The translations under genes were made by a program, and so were the position numbers. Under the pieces are notes generated by a model, which was not told where the DNA came from, did not search any database, and saw nothing but the letters and a program-made list of their open reading frames with translations. Below, in pieces: positions 25,763 to 34,762 of a stretch of 38,692 nt of DNA. Where the stretch lies: contig DAIMGT010000036.1 of the NCBI GenBank assembly GCA_036723735.1, positions 1 through 38,692 of the forward strand, written 5' to 3'. Numbering within the stretch: the first letter of the stretch is position 1; each line of letters opens with the position of its first letter. This DNA is from UBA4656 sp002405525. Its GTDB lineage: Bacteria > Pseudomonadota > Gammaproteobacteria > Xanthomonadales > Ahniellaceae.

Positions 25763-26698
25763 ATGTCCCGCTTCCGCATCGCCTTCGCCGGCACGCCCGA
25801 CTTCGCCGTGCCGGTGCTCGCCGCACTGCTCGACTCGCCGCACGACGTGGTCGGCGTGTGGACCCAGCCGGATCGTCCGGCGGGGCGCGGACGCGAGTTG
25901 GCGGCGAGCCCGGTCAAGCAGCTCGCGCAGCGCAGTGGCGTGCCGGTGTTCCAGCCCGACACGCTCAGGGACGCCGCCGCGCAGCAGGAATTGCGCGACC
26001 TGCAGCCCGACCTGCTGGTGGTCGTCGCCTATGGACTGATCCTGCCCAGGGCAGTCCTCGGCACCCCGCGCTTCGGCTGCTGGAACGTGCATGCCTCCTT
26101 GCTGCCGCGCTGGCGCGGTGCGGCCCCGATCCAGCGCGCGATCGAGACCGGCGACCAACGCACCGGCGTGTGCCTGATGCAGATGGAGCCCGGCCTCGAC
26201 ACCGGGCCGGTGCTGCTGTCGCTGGAGACGCCGATCGCGGACGACGACACCGCGCAGACCCTGCACGACCGCCTCGCGTCGATGGGCGCGCAGGTGGTCA
26301 AGGACGGGCTCGCCCTGCTGCGCGCCGGCATCCGCCCGGTGCCGCTGCCACAGCCCGCCGAGGGCGTCACCTACGCGCGCAAGATCGACAAGGCCGAAGC
26401 CATGCTCGACCTGTCGCAGCCGGCGGCCGCGCTGGCGCGCAAGGTGCGCGCCTTCCTGCCATGGCCGGTGGCCGAACTCGAACTCGACGGCGATCGCCTG
26501 CGCGTGCACGCCGCGCAGGCGATCGATGCACCGGCCGCCGCGCCCGGCACCGTGCTGCGCGGCAGCCGCGAGGGGATCGACATCGCCACCGGCGCAGGCG
26601 CCCTGAGGCTGCTCGCCGTGCAGCGGCCGGGCGGGCGCGTGCTCGCCGCCGCGGACTACGTCAACGCCCGCCCGGCGCTGCGCGCGGCGAGGCCATGA
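25763..26698 (+). CDS. fmt: Methionyl-tRNA formyltransferase
   Basis: A 311-residue enzyme that formylates initiator Met-tRNA using 10-formyl-tetrahydrofolate. The N-terminal domain opens IAFAGTPDFAVPVLAALL and has the folate-binding and catalytic signature CWNVHASLLPRWRGAAPIQR with N108 and H110, plus D146 in EPGLDTGPV. The C-terminal tRNA-binding domain begins about residue 205 (TYARKIDKAEAMLDL). The start is the ATG opening MSRFRIAFAGTP, supported by family alignment from memory; no strong ribosome site is visible. It follows def in the same direction and overlaps rsmB by four bases (ATGA), so the two are translationally coupled. Confidence 0.97.
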   Translation: MSRFRIAFAGTPDFAVPVLAALLDSPHDVVGVWTQPDRPAGRGRELAASPVKQLAQRSGVPVFQPDTLRDAAAQQELRDLQPDLLVVVAYGLILPRAVLGTPRFGCWNVHASLLPRWRGAAPIQRAIETGDQRTGVCLMQMEPGLDTGPVLLSLETPIADDDTAQTLHDRLASMGAQVVKDGLALLRAGIRPVPLPQPAEGVTYARKIDKAEAMLDLSQPAAALARKVRAFLPWPVAELELDGDRLRVHAAQAIDAPAAAPGTVLRGSREGIDIATGAGALRLLAVQRPGGRVLAAADYVNARPALRAARP

Positions 26699-28011
26699 GC
26701 GTGGGCGACCAAGGCGCGGACGCTCGTGCGCAGGCCGCGCGAGCCCTCGACCACGTCTGGCGCGGCCATGCGCTGGACGCCGCCTTGCCGGCCGCCGACG
26801 CCGCGCTCGCCGATCCGCGCGACCGCGGTCTGCTGCGCGCGATCTGCTTCACCGTGCTGCGCGCGCCCTGGCGCTACGAGGCGCTGCTGGGCGTCCTGCT
26901 CGACCACGGCGCGGCGAAGATCGACCGCTTGCTGCGTGCCGCCCTGCTCGCCGGGCTGGCGCAGCTCGACGCCGGTATCGGCCCGCCCTATGCGGCGGTC
27001 TCGGGCACGGTGGCCGCGGTGCGCGCACTGGGCCGGCCGCGGCTCGCGGGCCTCGCCAATGCCGTGCTGCGGCGCTTCCTGCGCGAGCGCGAGGCCCTGC
27101 TCGCCGCGCTGTCCGACGACGATGTGCAGCGCCATCAGCATCCGCAATGGCTGATCGACGCACTGCGTCGCGACTGGCCGCAGGACACCGACCGCATCCT
27201 CGACGCCAACAACGCGCCGGCGCCGCTGTGGCTGCGCACGAACCGCCGCCGCACCACCCGTGAGGACGCGCTGGCGTCACTGCGCCAGGCCGGCATCGCC
27301 GCAGCACCGCATCCGCGGCTGACCGACGCGCTCGTGCTCGACGAACCTTCCGATGTGCACGCGCTGCCCGGCTTCGACGCGGGCCGGTTGTCGGTACAGG
27401 ACGGTGCGGCGCAGCTGGCCGCCGACCTGCTGGACCTGGCGCCGCGCCTGCGGGTGCTCGACGCGTGTGCCGCGCCCGGCGGCAAGGCCGCGCATCTGCT
27501 GGAGCGCGAGCCCGCGGTCGATCTGCTCGCCCTCGACGAATCCGCGCCGCGCGCCGCGCGTATCGGTGCCGGGCTGGTGCGGCTCGGGCTGTCCGCGCCG
27601 GTGCGTTGCGCCGATGCGGCGCGCCCGACGGACTGGTGGGACGGCCGGCCATTCGACCGCATCCTGCTCGATGCGCCGTGCAGCGGCACTGGCGTGATCC
27701 GGCGCCACCCCGACATCCGGCGCCTGCGCCGCGCGGCCGACCTGCCCGCGCTGTGCACGCAACAGGACCGCCTGCTGGACGGCCTGTGGCCTTTGCTCGC
27801 CCCGGGGGGACGGCTAGTCTATGCGACCTGCTCGGTGCTGGCCGATGAAAACGCACGCCGGATCGCTGGCTTCCTCGCGCGCACGCCCGACGCGCGCGCC
27901 CTCGATGTGGTGCCCGCCTGGTTCGGGGTCGCCAGCGGTGCGGGTCGCCAACACTTTCCCGGCGACGACGGACTCGACGGATTCTTCTACGCGGTGCTGG
28001 CGCGCGGCTGA
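26695..28011 (+). CDS. rsmB: 16S rRNA (cytosine(967)-C(5))-methyltransferase RsmB
   Basis: A 438-residue SAM-dependent enzyme that makes m5C967 in 16S rRNA. An N-terminal NusB-like RNA-binding domain (about 1-140) is followed by the methyltransferase: motif I LDACAAPGGKAAHLLE (255-270), C329 in LLDAPCSGTGVIRRHPDIRR, and the catalytic nucleophile C379 in LVYATCSV. The length matches E. coli RsmB (429). It overlaps fmt by four bases, as in the common def-fmt-rsmB arrangement, and leads to the DUF4390 gene. E. coli follows it with trkA, whereas here the DUF4390-ntrY pair follows. Confidence 0.97.
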   Translation: MSVGDQGADARAQAARALDHVWRGHALDAALPAADAALADPRDRGLLRAICFTVLRAPWRYEALLGVLLDHGAAKIDRLLRAALLAGLAQLDAGIGPPYAAVSGTVAAVRALGRPRLAGLANAVLRRFLREREALLAALSDDDVQRHQHPQWLIDALRRDWPQDTDRILDANNAPAPLWLRTNRRRTTREDALASLRQAGIAAAPHPRLTDALVLDEPSDVHALPGFDAGRLSVQDGAAQLAADLLDLAPRLRVLDACAAPGGKAAHLLEREPAVDLLALDESAPRAARIGAGLVRLGLSAPVRCADAARPTDWWDGRPFDRILLDAPCSGTGVIRRHPDIRRLRRAADLPALCTQQDRLLDGLWPLLAPGGRLVYATCSVLADENARRIAGFLARTPDARALDVVPAWFGVASGAGRQHFPGDDGLDGFFYAVLARG

Positions 28012-28045
28012 CCGGTGCCGGCGCGCCGCCCGCCGCCTGCAGGCC

Positions 28046-28540
28046 GTGTTCGCTGCCTTGCTGCTGGGCGCATGCCATGGCGGTGGTGCGATCGAATCGG
28101 CGCGGATCGAGGGCGGGGTCGCGCCGGTGCTCGATGCACGGCTGCGGCTGGCGCCGAGCGCGGACGTCCTGGCCGCGCTTGACCGCGGGGTGCCACTGGT
28201 GCTGCGGATCGAAGTCGAAGCACGCAGCGCCGGCCCCATGCTGCGGACCGAGCGCAGGATCGAACTGCGCTTCCTGCCGCTGGCGGGGCGCTATGCGTGG
28301 ACCGATCTCGACAGCGGCACGGTGCGCACGTTCGCTCGCCGGCCGCTGCTGCTGGCCGCGCTCGACCGTGTGCGCTTGCCGCTCGACCCCGCCTTCGCCG
28401 AGCTGCCCGCCGGCACCCGCTGCCGCGTCCGACTGGCGCTCGACGTCGATGCCCTGCCGGCGCCGCTTCGCCTGCCGGCGCTGTTTTCGCCACGCTGGCG
28501 CCTCGCGCCGCCGGATTACGCGTGGACCGTCGGCGCCTGA
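28046..28540 (+). CDS. DUF4390 domain protein, candidate lipoprotein
   Basis: About 164 residues if begun at GTG 28046. The main domain fits DUF4390 by position and pattern: beta-rich segments (LDARLRLAPSADVLAALDRG, VPLVLRIEVEAR, RRIELRFLPLAGRYAWTD) and a C-terminal RLALDVDALPAPLRLPALFS. Residues LLLGAC just after the start resemble a lipobox. The start is uncertain: no ATG lies between the rsmB stop and the domain, and codons upstream of 28046 still look coding (a basic RRAARRL stretch), so the true N-terminus may be longer or may use a rare codon. The gene shares one base with the ntrY start. DUF4390 proteins usually sit between rsmB and ntrY; function is unknown. Confidence 0.75.
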   Translation: MFAALLLGACHGGGAIESARIEGGVAPVLDARLRLAPSADVLAALDRGVPLVLRIEVEARSAGPMLRTERRIELRFLPLAGRYAWTDLDSGTVRTFARRPLLLAALDRVRLPLDPAFAELPAGTRCRVRLALDVDALPAPLRLPALFSPRWRLAPPDYAWTVGA

Positions 28541-30654
28541 TGCGCTGGCTGTTCGGGTCGCTGCCGGCGCTGGCGCTGGCGGCACTGCTCGCTTTCGTGC
28601 TGCTGCTGGCCGGCGATGCCGAGGCCGACACTGCGCGGCTGGGTCGCTGGTGGCTGTGGGCCTTCGCCGGTGCGGCGGTGTCGGTGGCATTGGTGCTGGG
28701 GGCGATCGTCGGTCGGGTCTGGGACCTGCTGCGTGCGCGGCGCGAGCGCCGCCCCGGCGCGCGGCTCGCTGCGCGCTGGACCATCGCCCTTGTGCTGCTG
28801 GCAGTGTTGCCGCTGATGCTGGTCTACGGCTTCGCCCTGCGCTTCCTGCACGCGACCGTGGACTCCTGGCTCAACGTCCGCGTCGAAGCCGGCCTCGACG
28901 ACGCCCTCTCGCTCGGCCGGCAATGGGGCGACGGCGAGGTGGCGCGCGCCCGCGCCGGCAGCGCGGCGCTCGCCGCGCGGCTGGCCGTCGCAGCCGACCT
29001 GCAGGGCGCGCTGGACGCCGAGCTGGACGCCAGCGATGCGCTGCAATTCGCGGTGTTCTCCAGCGCCGGCAACCTGCGCGCCGCTGCCGCCGCCGATCCG
29101 CGCCTGTTGTTGCCGACGCCGCCCGATCCGACCGAACTGCTGCGCGCACGCGACGGCGCGGTCGACGCGGCCAGCCAGCCGCTGGGCGACGACCTGGTGG
29201 TGCGCGTGCTGCGCGCGCTGCCGCCGGACGGGGTCCTGCTCGCGGTGTGGCCGCTGCCGGCGCAGGTGCGCCCGCTGGTGCGCAACATCGAGGCCACCTG
29301 GGCCGACTGGCAGCGCCTGTCGTTCCTGCGCGACTCACTCAAACTCACCTTCACCCTGGTGCTGACGCTGGCGCTGCTTCTGGCGCTGCTTCTGGCGGTG
29401 CTCGCCGCGCTGCGCGTGGCGCGCCGGCAGGTCGCGCCGGTGGCGCGGCTGGCCGCGGCCAGCGCCGAGATCGCGCGCGGCCAGTACGGCGACGAAGTGC
29501 CCGCAGGCGGCGACGACGAACTGGGTTTCCTGACCGACTCGTTCAACCGCATGAGCCGCGAACTGGCCGCCGCCAGCGCCGCGGCGCGCGCCTCGCAGGC
29601 ATTGACCGAGCGTCAGCGCGCGTACCTGGAAACCGTGCTGGCGCGCCTGTCCAGCGGCGTGCTGACCTGGGGCGCGGATGGCCTGTTGCGCGGCGCCAAC
29701 GCGGCGGCCGGGCGCATCCTGGGCATCGATCCGGCGCCGTTCGCCGGTCGTCCGCTGTCCGAACTGGCCGCCACCGTTCCTGCGCTCGCGCCGCTGACCG
29801 AGGCGCTGTCCGCGCGCAGCGCCGAAGGTGTGCGCGAGTGGCGCGAGGAACTGCGTCTGCCGCGCGAATCCGCCGGCGCGTCGGCGCAGATCCTGGTCCT
29901 GCGCGGCGCCGCGCTGCCGGCCGGCGAGGACGGCTACGTCGCGGTGTTCGACGACGAGACCGTGCTCAACCAGGCGCAGCGCGAGGCGGCCTGGAGCGAG
30001 GTCGCGCGGCGGCTGGCGCATGAAGTCAAGAACCCGCTCACGCCGATCCAGCTCAGCGCCGAACGACTGAAGCTGCGCCTGGGCGGAAAGCTCGAACCCG
30101 CCGACGCGCAGGTGCTGGAGAAGGCCACCGGCACCATCGTGGCCCAGGTCGAGGCGCTCAAGACCCTGGTCAACGCGTTCGGCGACTACGCGCGGCCGCC
30201 GCAACTGCGTCTGGAGCGGCTGCGCATCAATGTGCTGGCTGGCGAGGTGCTCGACCTGTACGAACAGGACCCGAACCTGCGGATCGTGCGCCGGCTCGAC
30301 CCCGGCGATCCGTGGATCCGCGCCGACGCCGGCCGCCTGCGCCAGCTGCTGCACAATCTGGTCAAGAACGCGATCGAGGCGTCATCGGGGGCGCCGGAGA
30401 TCGAACTCTCCACGCGCTGCGTCGACGCGGCGGGCAGTACCGAGGTGGCACTGGGCGTCGCCGACCGCGGCAGCGGCCTGCCGCCCGGCTTCGACGACAC
30501 CTGGTTCGAGCCCTACCGCAGCGGCAAGCCGCGCGGCAGCGGGCTGGGGCTGGCGGTGGTGCGCAAGGTCGCCGACGAACACGGCGCGCGCGTGGCCGCC
30601 GCCGACCGCGAGGGCGGCGGCGCGGTGTTCACGGTGTGGTTCCCGCGCGGCTGA
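28540..30654 (+). CDS. ntrY: NtrY-like sensor histidine kinase
   Basis: A 704-residue membrane kinase. Three N-terminal helices (about 3-25, 35-60, 80-102) are followed by a periplasmic segment, a fourth helix near 267-290 (LVLTLALLLALLLAVLAAL), a HAMP region, a PAS-like domain (about 365-470), the HisKA box RRLAHEVKNPLTPIQLSAER with phospho-acceptor H494, and the ATPase domain with LLHNLVKNAIEAS (N box), DRGSGLPPG (G1) and GSGLGLAVVRK (G2). This is the NtrY layout, a sensor linked elsewhere to nitrogen or redox signals. The ATG overlaps the DUF4390 stop by one base. The usual NtrX regulator does not follow; the next gene is an unrelated exported protein after 155 bases. Confidence 0.93.
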   Translation: MRWLFGSLPALALAALLAFVLLLAGDAEADTARLGRWWLWAFAGAAVSVALVLGAIVGRVWDLLRARRERRPGARLAARWTIALVLLAVLPLMLVYGFALRFLHATVDSWLNVRVEAGLDDALSLGRQWGDGEVARARAGSAALAARLAVAADLQGALDAELDASDALQFAVFSSAGNLRAAAAADPRLLLPTPPDPTELLRARDGAVDAASQPLGDDLVVRVLRALPPDGVLLAVWPLPAQVRPLVRNIEATWADWQRLSFLRDSLKLTFTLVLTLALLLALLLAVLAALRVARRQVAPVARLAAASAEIARGQYGDEVPAGGDDELGFLTDSFNRMSRELAAASAAARASQALTERQRAYLETVLARLSSGVLTWGADGLLRGANAAAGRILGIDPAPFAGRPLSELAATVPALAPLTEALSARSAEGVREWREELRLPRESAGASAQILVLRGAALPAGEDGYVAVFDDETVLNQAQREAAWSEVARRLAHEVKNPLTPIQLSAERLKLRLGGKLEPADAQVLEKATGTIVAQVEALKTLVNAFGDYARPPQLRLERLRINVLAGEVLDLYEQDPNLRIVRRLDPGDPWIRADAGRLRQLLHNLVKNAIEASSGAPEIELSTRCVDAAGSTEVALGVADRGSGLPPGFDDTWFEPYRSGKPRGSGLGLAVVRKVADEHGARVAAADREGGGAVFTVWFPRG

Positions 30655-30809
30655 GCGCCGGGCGCTTGCCTTGCGCGCGACGGAAACAACGCGCTGCAAC
30701 AGCATCGGTCCCGTCCGTGCTGGACCCTCGGCCCGCGCCGGCGTCGCTTGCGCACGCTCCCGATCAGGACTACCGTCCGCGCTTCCGATCCGCCGTCCGC
30801 GGGAGGGCA

Positions 30810-31814
30810 ATGCGCCCCCTGGCCCATGCAGCGCTGCTCGTCTTGCTGTGCCTGCCCGGAGCGGCCGGCGGGGCGAAACCGCTGAAGTCGCCCGCCGCCG
30901 AATTGCGCTCGCGGCACACGGTGATCGCCAGCGGCGTGATCGCGGCGGTCGACGGCGTGCTGCGGCTGGAATCGGTCGCCGCCATCGACGGCGCGCCTGC
31001 ACCCGGCTCCGAGCTCGAACTGCGCATCCCGGAATGGCTGGGGCCGCGCCTGCCCACCGGGGAGCGCGTGGTCGTCGCTTACGCTCCGTTCCGACGCGAC
31101 CCGACTCTGGTCGACCGGCGGATCATCGATCCGCAGGGCCCGCGGCTTCTGCTGGTCGCCGGGCTCGAGCCGGCGCTGTTCCGTGACACGCCACAGACCC
31201 GCGCGCGCCTGCTGGGCGCCGACGGTGCGGCGCGCCACCCGCGGCCCGCCGAGGCCGTGGCTGGCCTGGCTGATCCGGACCCGCAGTGGCAGAACTACTA
31301 CGCGCACGAACTGGCGCTGGCGCCCGCATTGCGCGCGGCGATCGACGATGAGGCCCGGCGCGCGATCGGGCGCCTGCTCGCCGATGCCGATGCGCATCCG
31401 GCCGCACGCGCGCTGTGGCTGCGGCTCGCCGACAGCCTTCCGGCGCCCGATCGCACCTGGTGGCATGCGGCCGCCCTGTCCGTTCTCGCGGCGATGCCGG
31501 TCGACGGGCTCGGCGGTCCGGCCGATGGTCGCGCCGCGCTGGTGCGGGCGGCATTCAATGCGCTGGAGCGCGCGCAGGTCGCCGTTCCCCCCGCCGTGCT
31601 CGTGCGCTGGGTCGCCGGCGACCAGGCTGCGCTGGCGGAATCGGCCCTGCTGGCGGCGCGCCGCGGCGCGCCGGAGTCGGAGGACGATTTGCTGGACGCG
31701 GCGCTGGACCGCGCGCTGTTGCCCGCCGCCAATCGCCGGTTCCTGCTCGACCACCGCCGTCGCCTCGCGCTGATGCGCGAGTCCCTCGCCCGGCAGCCTG
31801 CCGATCCGCGTTGA
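30810..31814 (+). CDS. Exported protein of unknown function
   Basis: A 334-residue protein with a signal peptide (MRPLAHAALLVLLCLPGAAG). Two parts are visible: a beta-rich region at about 30-130 (VIASGVIAAVDGVLRLESVA, then GSELELRIPEWLG and ERVVVAYAPF), which recalls a small OB-like fold, and an alanine-rich helical region at about 150-334 with repeated short helices (AAIDDEARRAIGRLLADA; ALVRAAFNALERAQ). No catalytic motif is evident. The ATG follows GGGAGGGCA, a good ribosome site. The next exported protein starts directly after it, and the pair probably forms one transcription unit. I do not recognise the family. Confidence 0.8.
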   Translation: MRPLAHAALLVLLCLPGAAGGAKPLKSPAAELRSRHTVIASGVIAAVDGVLRLESVAAIDGAPAPGSELELRIPEWLGPRLPTGERVVVAYAPFRRDPTLVDRRIIDPQGPRLLLVAGLEPALFRDTPQTRARLLGADGAARHPRPAEAVAGLADPDPQWQNYYAHELALAPALRAAIDDEARRAIGRLLADADAHPAARALWLRLADSLPAPDRTWWHAAALSVLAAMPVDGLGGPADGRAALVRAAFNALERAQVAVPPAVLVRWVAGDQAALAESALLAARRGAPESEDDLLDAALDRALLPAANRRFLLDHRRRLALMRESLARQPADPR

Positions 31815-31849
31815 TGCCCCCCATTGCTCCCGTCACCGAGGCCCGCCGC

Positions 31850-34708
31850 ATGAACTGCATCGCCCCCGCCCTCCGCGCAGCGCTCCTGCTGGCCGTCGCC
31901 GCGGTCGCGTCGCCTGCCGCCGCGGTCGCCGCGCCGGACGTCCGCCAGTCCGTGCGACACGACACCTCGCGGCCGCTGCGTGAACTGCTGCAGGAGCGGC
32001 CCGCGCCCGCTCTCGCACCGGACGCCGTGCCGCGCGAGGTGCCAAACCTGTTTCCAAAGGACCGTCGCGTGGCGACGGCCTCGCCCGCGGCGGATGCGCC
32101 CCCCGCCCGCCAGGTGCAGCGCAGCCCGAGCGGCGTCATCGCCCCGCCGATCACCTTCTCCTTCGACGGTTTCAGTCTGGGTAACGGCGGCAACGCGATC
32201 CCGCCCGACACCAATGGGGACGTCAGCCCCGGCACCTTCGCGCAATGGATCAACAGCGCCTGGGGCACCATCGACAAGGTGACCGGCGCGCGTTCCGTGC
32301 CGACCGCCGGCAACTCGTTCTGGAGCGGCTTCGGCGGCCCGTGCGAGGCGAACAACGACGGCGATCCGATCGCGCTGTGGGACGATCGCGCGCAGCGCTG
32401 GGTGATGTCGCAGTTCGTGGTCGACGACCCCGGCCAGCAGTGCTTCGCGATTTCGACCAGCGCCGACCCGCTGGGTTCCTATCACCGCTACCAGTTCGAC
32501 TTTCCCGATTTCGGCGACTATCCGCACATCGGCGTGTGGACCGACGGTGCCGGTCAGAGCGCCTACCTGCTGACCACCCACGAGTTCAACCTCTCGCCGC
32601 AGCAGTTCCTCGGCGCGGCGGCGATCGCAGTGCAGCGCGACCGCATGCTGGTCGGCCAGCCGGCGGCAATGGTGCGGTTCGCCGGCCTCGATGCGTTCGG
32701 CATCGCCTCTGCGCATCTCGAGGGCCAGGTCGCCGCGCCCGCCGGCGCCTGCCCGGTGTTCGCGCACTTCGACTTCGACACCGCCGACTACCTGTTCTGG
32801 GACCTGTGCCTGAACTGGGCTGCACCGGCGTCGAGCACCTTTTCCGCCAACCCGACCCGGATCGCGCCGACACAGCCCTTCGTGCCGCGCTTCGAGGATG
32901 TGCCCCAGGCAGGATCGACCTCGCCGCTGGACGCGTTCGGAACCCACATCATGTACCGCGCTACCGCGCGCGCCTTCCCGGCTGGCGCACCGGCGCGGGT
33001 GACGATGGTGGTCAACCACGTCGTCCTCGGACCGGCCGAGCAGGGCGCGATCAAGTGGGCGCAGTTCAACTTCAATCCCGCACCGCCCGCGGCCGGCGCG
33101 CTGTTCGCGGATGGCTTCGAGCCGGGCGTCGCGCCGGCGGCCCTGGTCAAGTCGCTGTACGACGAGGGCACTTTCGCGCCGGACGCGAACACCCGCTGGT
33201 TGGGCGCGATCGCGATCGACCGCAGCGGCAACATCGGCCTCGGGTACTCGGTGTCCAGCGCCGCGATCAGCCCGCAGTTGCGCACGACCGGCCGCGCGCT
33301 CGGCGACGCCCCCGGCCTGCTGCGCGACGAGCAGACCTGTACGCCGCCGGGTACCGGCTCGCAGTTGAGCACCAGCGGCCGCTGGGGCGACTACGCGTCG
33401 ATGAGCGTGGACCCGGTCGACGAGTGCACGTTCTGGTTCACCGGCGAGTACTTCCCGGTCACGTCGACCAGCGCGTGGTCGACCAGGATCTGCAAGTTCA
33501 AGTTCGATGAATGCGGTACTCCGACCTTCGCCCTGGTCGCCGATTCGCCGCAGCGGGTCGAGATCTGCGGCGCGCCCACGCCGCCGCCGCCGCCCTGGGC
33601 GCTGCGCCTCGGCGTCTACGACGGCTTCGCCGCCGCCACCAACTTCGCGATCAGCGGGCTGCCGGCGGGCGCCAACCCCACCTTCTCGCCGGCGACGGTG
33701 ACGCCGCCCGGCAGCACCACGCTCACCCTTGCCGGGGCACCCACGCTCGCCAGCGGCGATTACGCCGGCGTGGTCACTGCCACCTCCGGCACCCTGGTCC
33801 GCAGGCTGCCGATCCAGCTGGGGGTCTCCGCCGCCCTCGCCGGCGCGCCGTTGCCGGGCTCGCCGGGCGATGGCGCCACCGGCCTCAAGCTGCGCCCGAC
33901 GCTCGCCTGGGCCCCGGTCGCCGGCGCGGTCCGCTATCGCGTGGAGGTTTCCACCAGCAGCACCTTCGCCACCCTGGTCGCGTCCAGCACGGTCACCGCG
34001 CCAACCTGGACCGTCGGCACCACGCTCAGCCCCAGCACGCAGTACTTCTGGCGGGTGCGCGCGGACAACTACTGCGGATCAGGCGCGTTCTCTGCCACAC
34101 GCAGCTTCACCACCGGCGTTCCAGGCACCTGCCCGGCGGGCACCGCCCTCGCCGTCGTTTTCAACGACGACTTCCAGGCCGGCGTCAACGGCTGGACCAC
34201 CGACGGCACCGGCGGCACCGGCTGGAGCCAGCAGACGCCACCCGTCGGAACCGGGCTGGGCACCATTGCCTGGCGCGTGCCCAACAACGCGGTCACCAGC
34301 GACCGCGGCCTGGTCTCGCCGGCGATCGCGATCCCGGCGGGCGCGGCTTCCGCCTTCGTCAGCTTCGACGCGCACTACAGCTTCGAGACCGACACCGCAC
34401 CCGGCTGCTGGGACGGCGCCGCGATCGAGGCCAAGGCCGCCGCGGCGACGGCCTTCACCTACCTCGGTCCGGCGGCGGTGTTCACCAACGGCTACAACGG
34501 CGTGATCCTCGCCGGTGCGCCGCTGGCCGGGCGCGAGGTCTGGTGCCGGCCGCCGGCATCGCCGCCGGCGCGCTCGATCGTCGATCTCGACGCCTTCATC
34601 GGCCAGTCGGTGCAGTTGCGCTTCCGAGCCACCACCGACAGCAACACCGTCGCCGCCGCGCCGAACGGCATGTCGATCGACAATCTGCGCGTCGAGGTCT
34701 GCCAGTAG
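31850..34708 (+). CDS. Large secreted protein with Fn3-like and C-terminal beta domains
   Basis: About 952 residues with a signal peptide (CIAPALRAALLLAVAAVASP). Residues about 100-410 form a domain with DTNGDVSPGTFAQWINSAW, DPIALWDDRAQRWVMSQFVV and FGDYPHIGVWTDG, a pattern I associate with bacterial secreted proteins of unknown role. At 418-424 is LFADGFE, a motif common in exported proteins of this order, usually near C-termini. A Fn3-like region (LKLRPTLAWAPVAGAVRYRV) follows near 680-770. The last 190 residues form a beta-sandwich-like domain (GVNGWTTDGTGGTGW, VSFDAHYSFETDT, MSIDNLRVEVCQ). The ATG at 31850 is preferred for its GAGG site; an in-frame ATG at 31814 touches the preceding stop. 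It is probably an adhesin or cell-surface protein, but this is inference. Confidence 0.8.
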   Translation: MNCIAPALRAALLLAVAAVASPAAAVAAPDVRQSVRHDTSRPLRELLQERPAPALAPDAVPREVPNLFPKDRRVATASPAADAPPARQVQRSPSGVIAPPITFSFDGFSLGNGGNAIPPDTNGDVSPGTFAQWINSAWGTIDKVTGARSVPTAGNSFWSGFGGPCEANNDGDPIALWDDRAQRWVMSQFVVDDPGQQCFAISTSADPLGSYHRYQFDFPDFGDYPHIGVWTDGAGQSAYLLTTHEFNLSPQQFLGAAAIAVQRDRMLVGQPAAMVRFAGLDAFGIASAHLEGQVAAPAGACPVFAHFDFDTADYLFWDLCLNWAAPASSTFSANPTRIAPTQPFVPRFEDVPQAGSTSPLDAFGTHIMYRATARAFPAGAPARVTMVVNHVVLGPAEQGAIKWAQFNFNPAPPAAGALFADGFEPGVAPAALVKSLYDEGTFAPDANTRWLGAIAIDRSGNIGLGYSVSSAAISPQLRTTGRALGDAPGLLRDEQTCTPPGTGSQLSTSGRWGDYASMSVDPVDECTFWFTGEYFPVTSTSAWSTRICKFKFDECGTPTFALVADSPQRVEICGAPTPPPPPWALRLGVYDGFAAATNFAISGLPAGANPTFSPATVTPPGSTTLTLAGAPTLASGDYAGVVTATSGTLVRRLPIQLGVSAALAGAPLPGSPGDGATGLKLRPTLAWAPVAGAVRYRVEVSTSSTFATLVASSTVTAPTWTVGTTLSPSTQYFWRVRADNYCGSGAFSATRSFTTGVPGTCPAGTALAVVFNDDFQAGVNGWTTDGTGGTGWSQQTPPVGTGLGTIAWRVPNNAVTSDRGLVSPAIAIPAGAASAFVSFDAHYSFETDTAPGCWDGAAIEAKAAAATAFTYLGPAAVFTNGYNGVILAGAPLAGREVWCRPPASPPARSIVDLDAFIGQSVQLRFRATTDSNTVAAAPNGMSIDNLRVEVCQ

Positions 34709-34709
34709 C

Positions 34710-34743
34710 GGCGAGCGACGCGACCGGGGTCCGGGCGCTCGCC
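34710..34743. terminator. Hairpin between convergent genes
   Basis: An eight-base stem (GGCGAGCG / CGCTCGCC) with an 18-base loop that contains a smaller GACC/GGTC pairing. It starts two bases after the stop of the large secreted protein and lies before the 3' end of the TRAP receptor gene. There is no T tract, so termination is likely but unproven. Confidence 0.45.
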
Positions 34744-34762
34744 GGTCGCGCCCCGCCGCCCG

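Noticed and set aside
27811..27826. CTAGTCTATGCGACC inside rsmB resembling the TAGACT promoter region near hemF-xanB2
   Set aside because: It encodes the conserved RLVYATC motif of RsmB, so the resemblance is likely coincidence.
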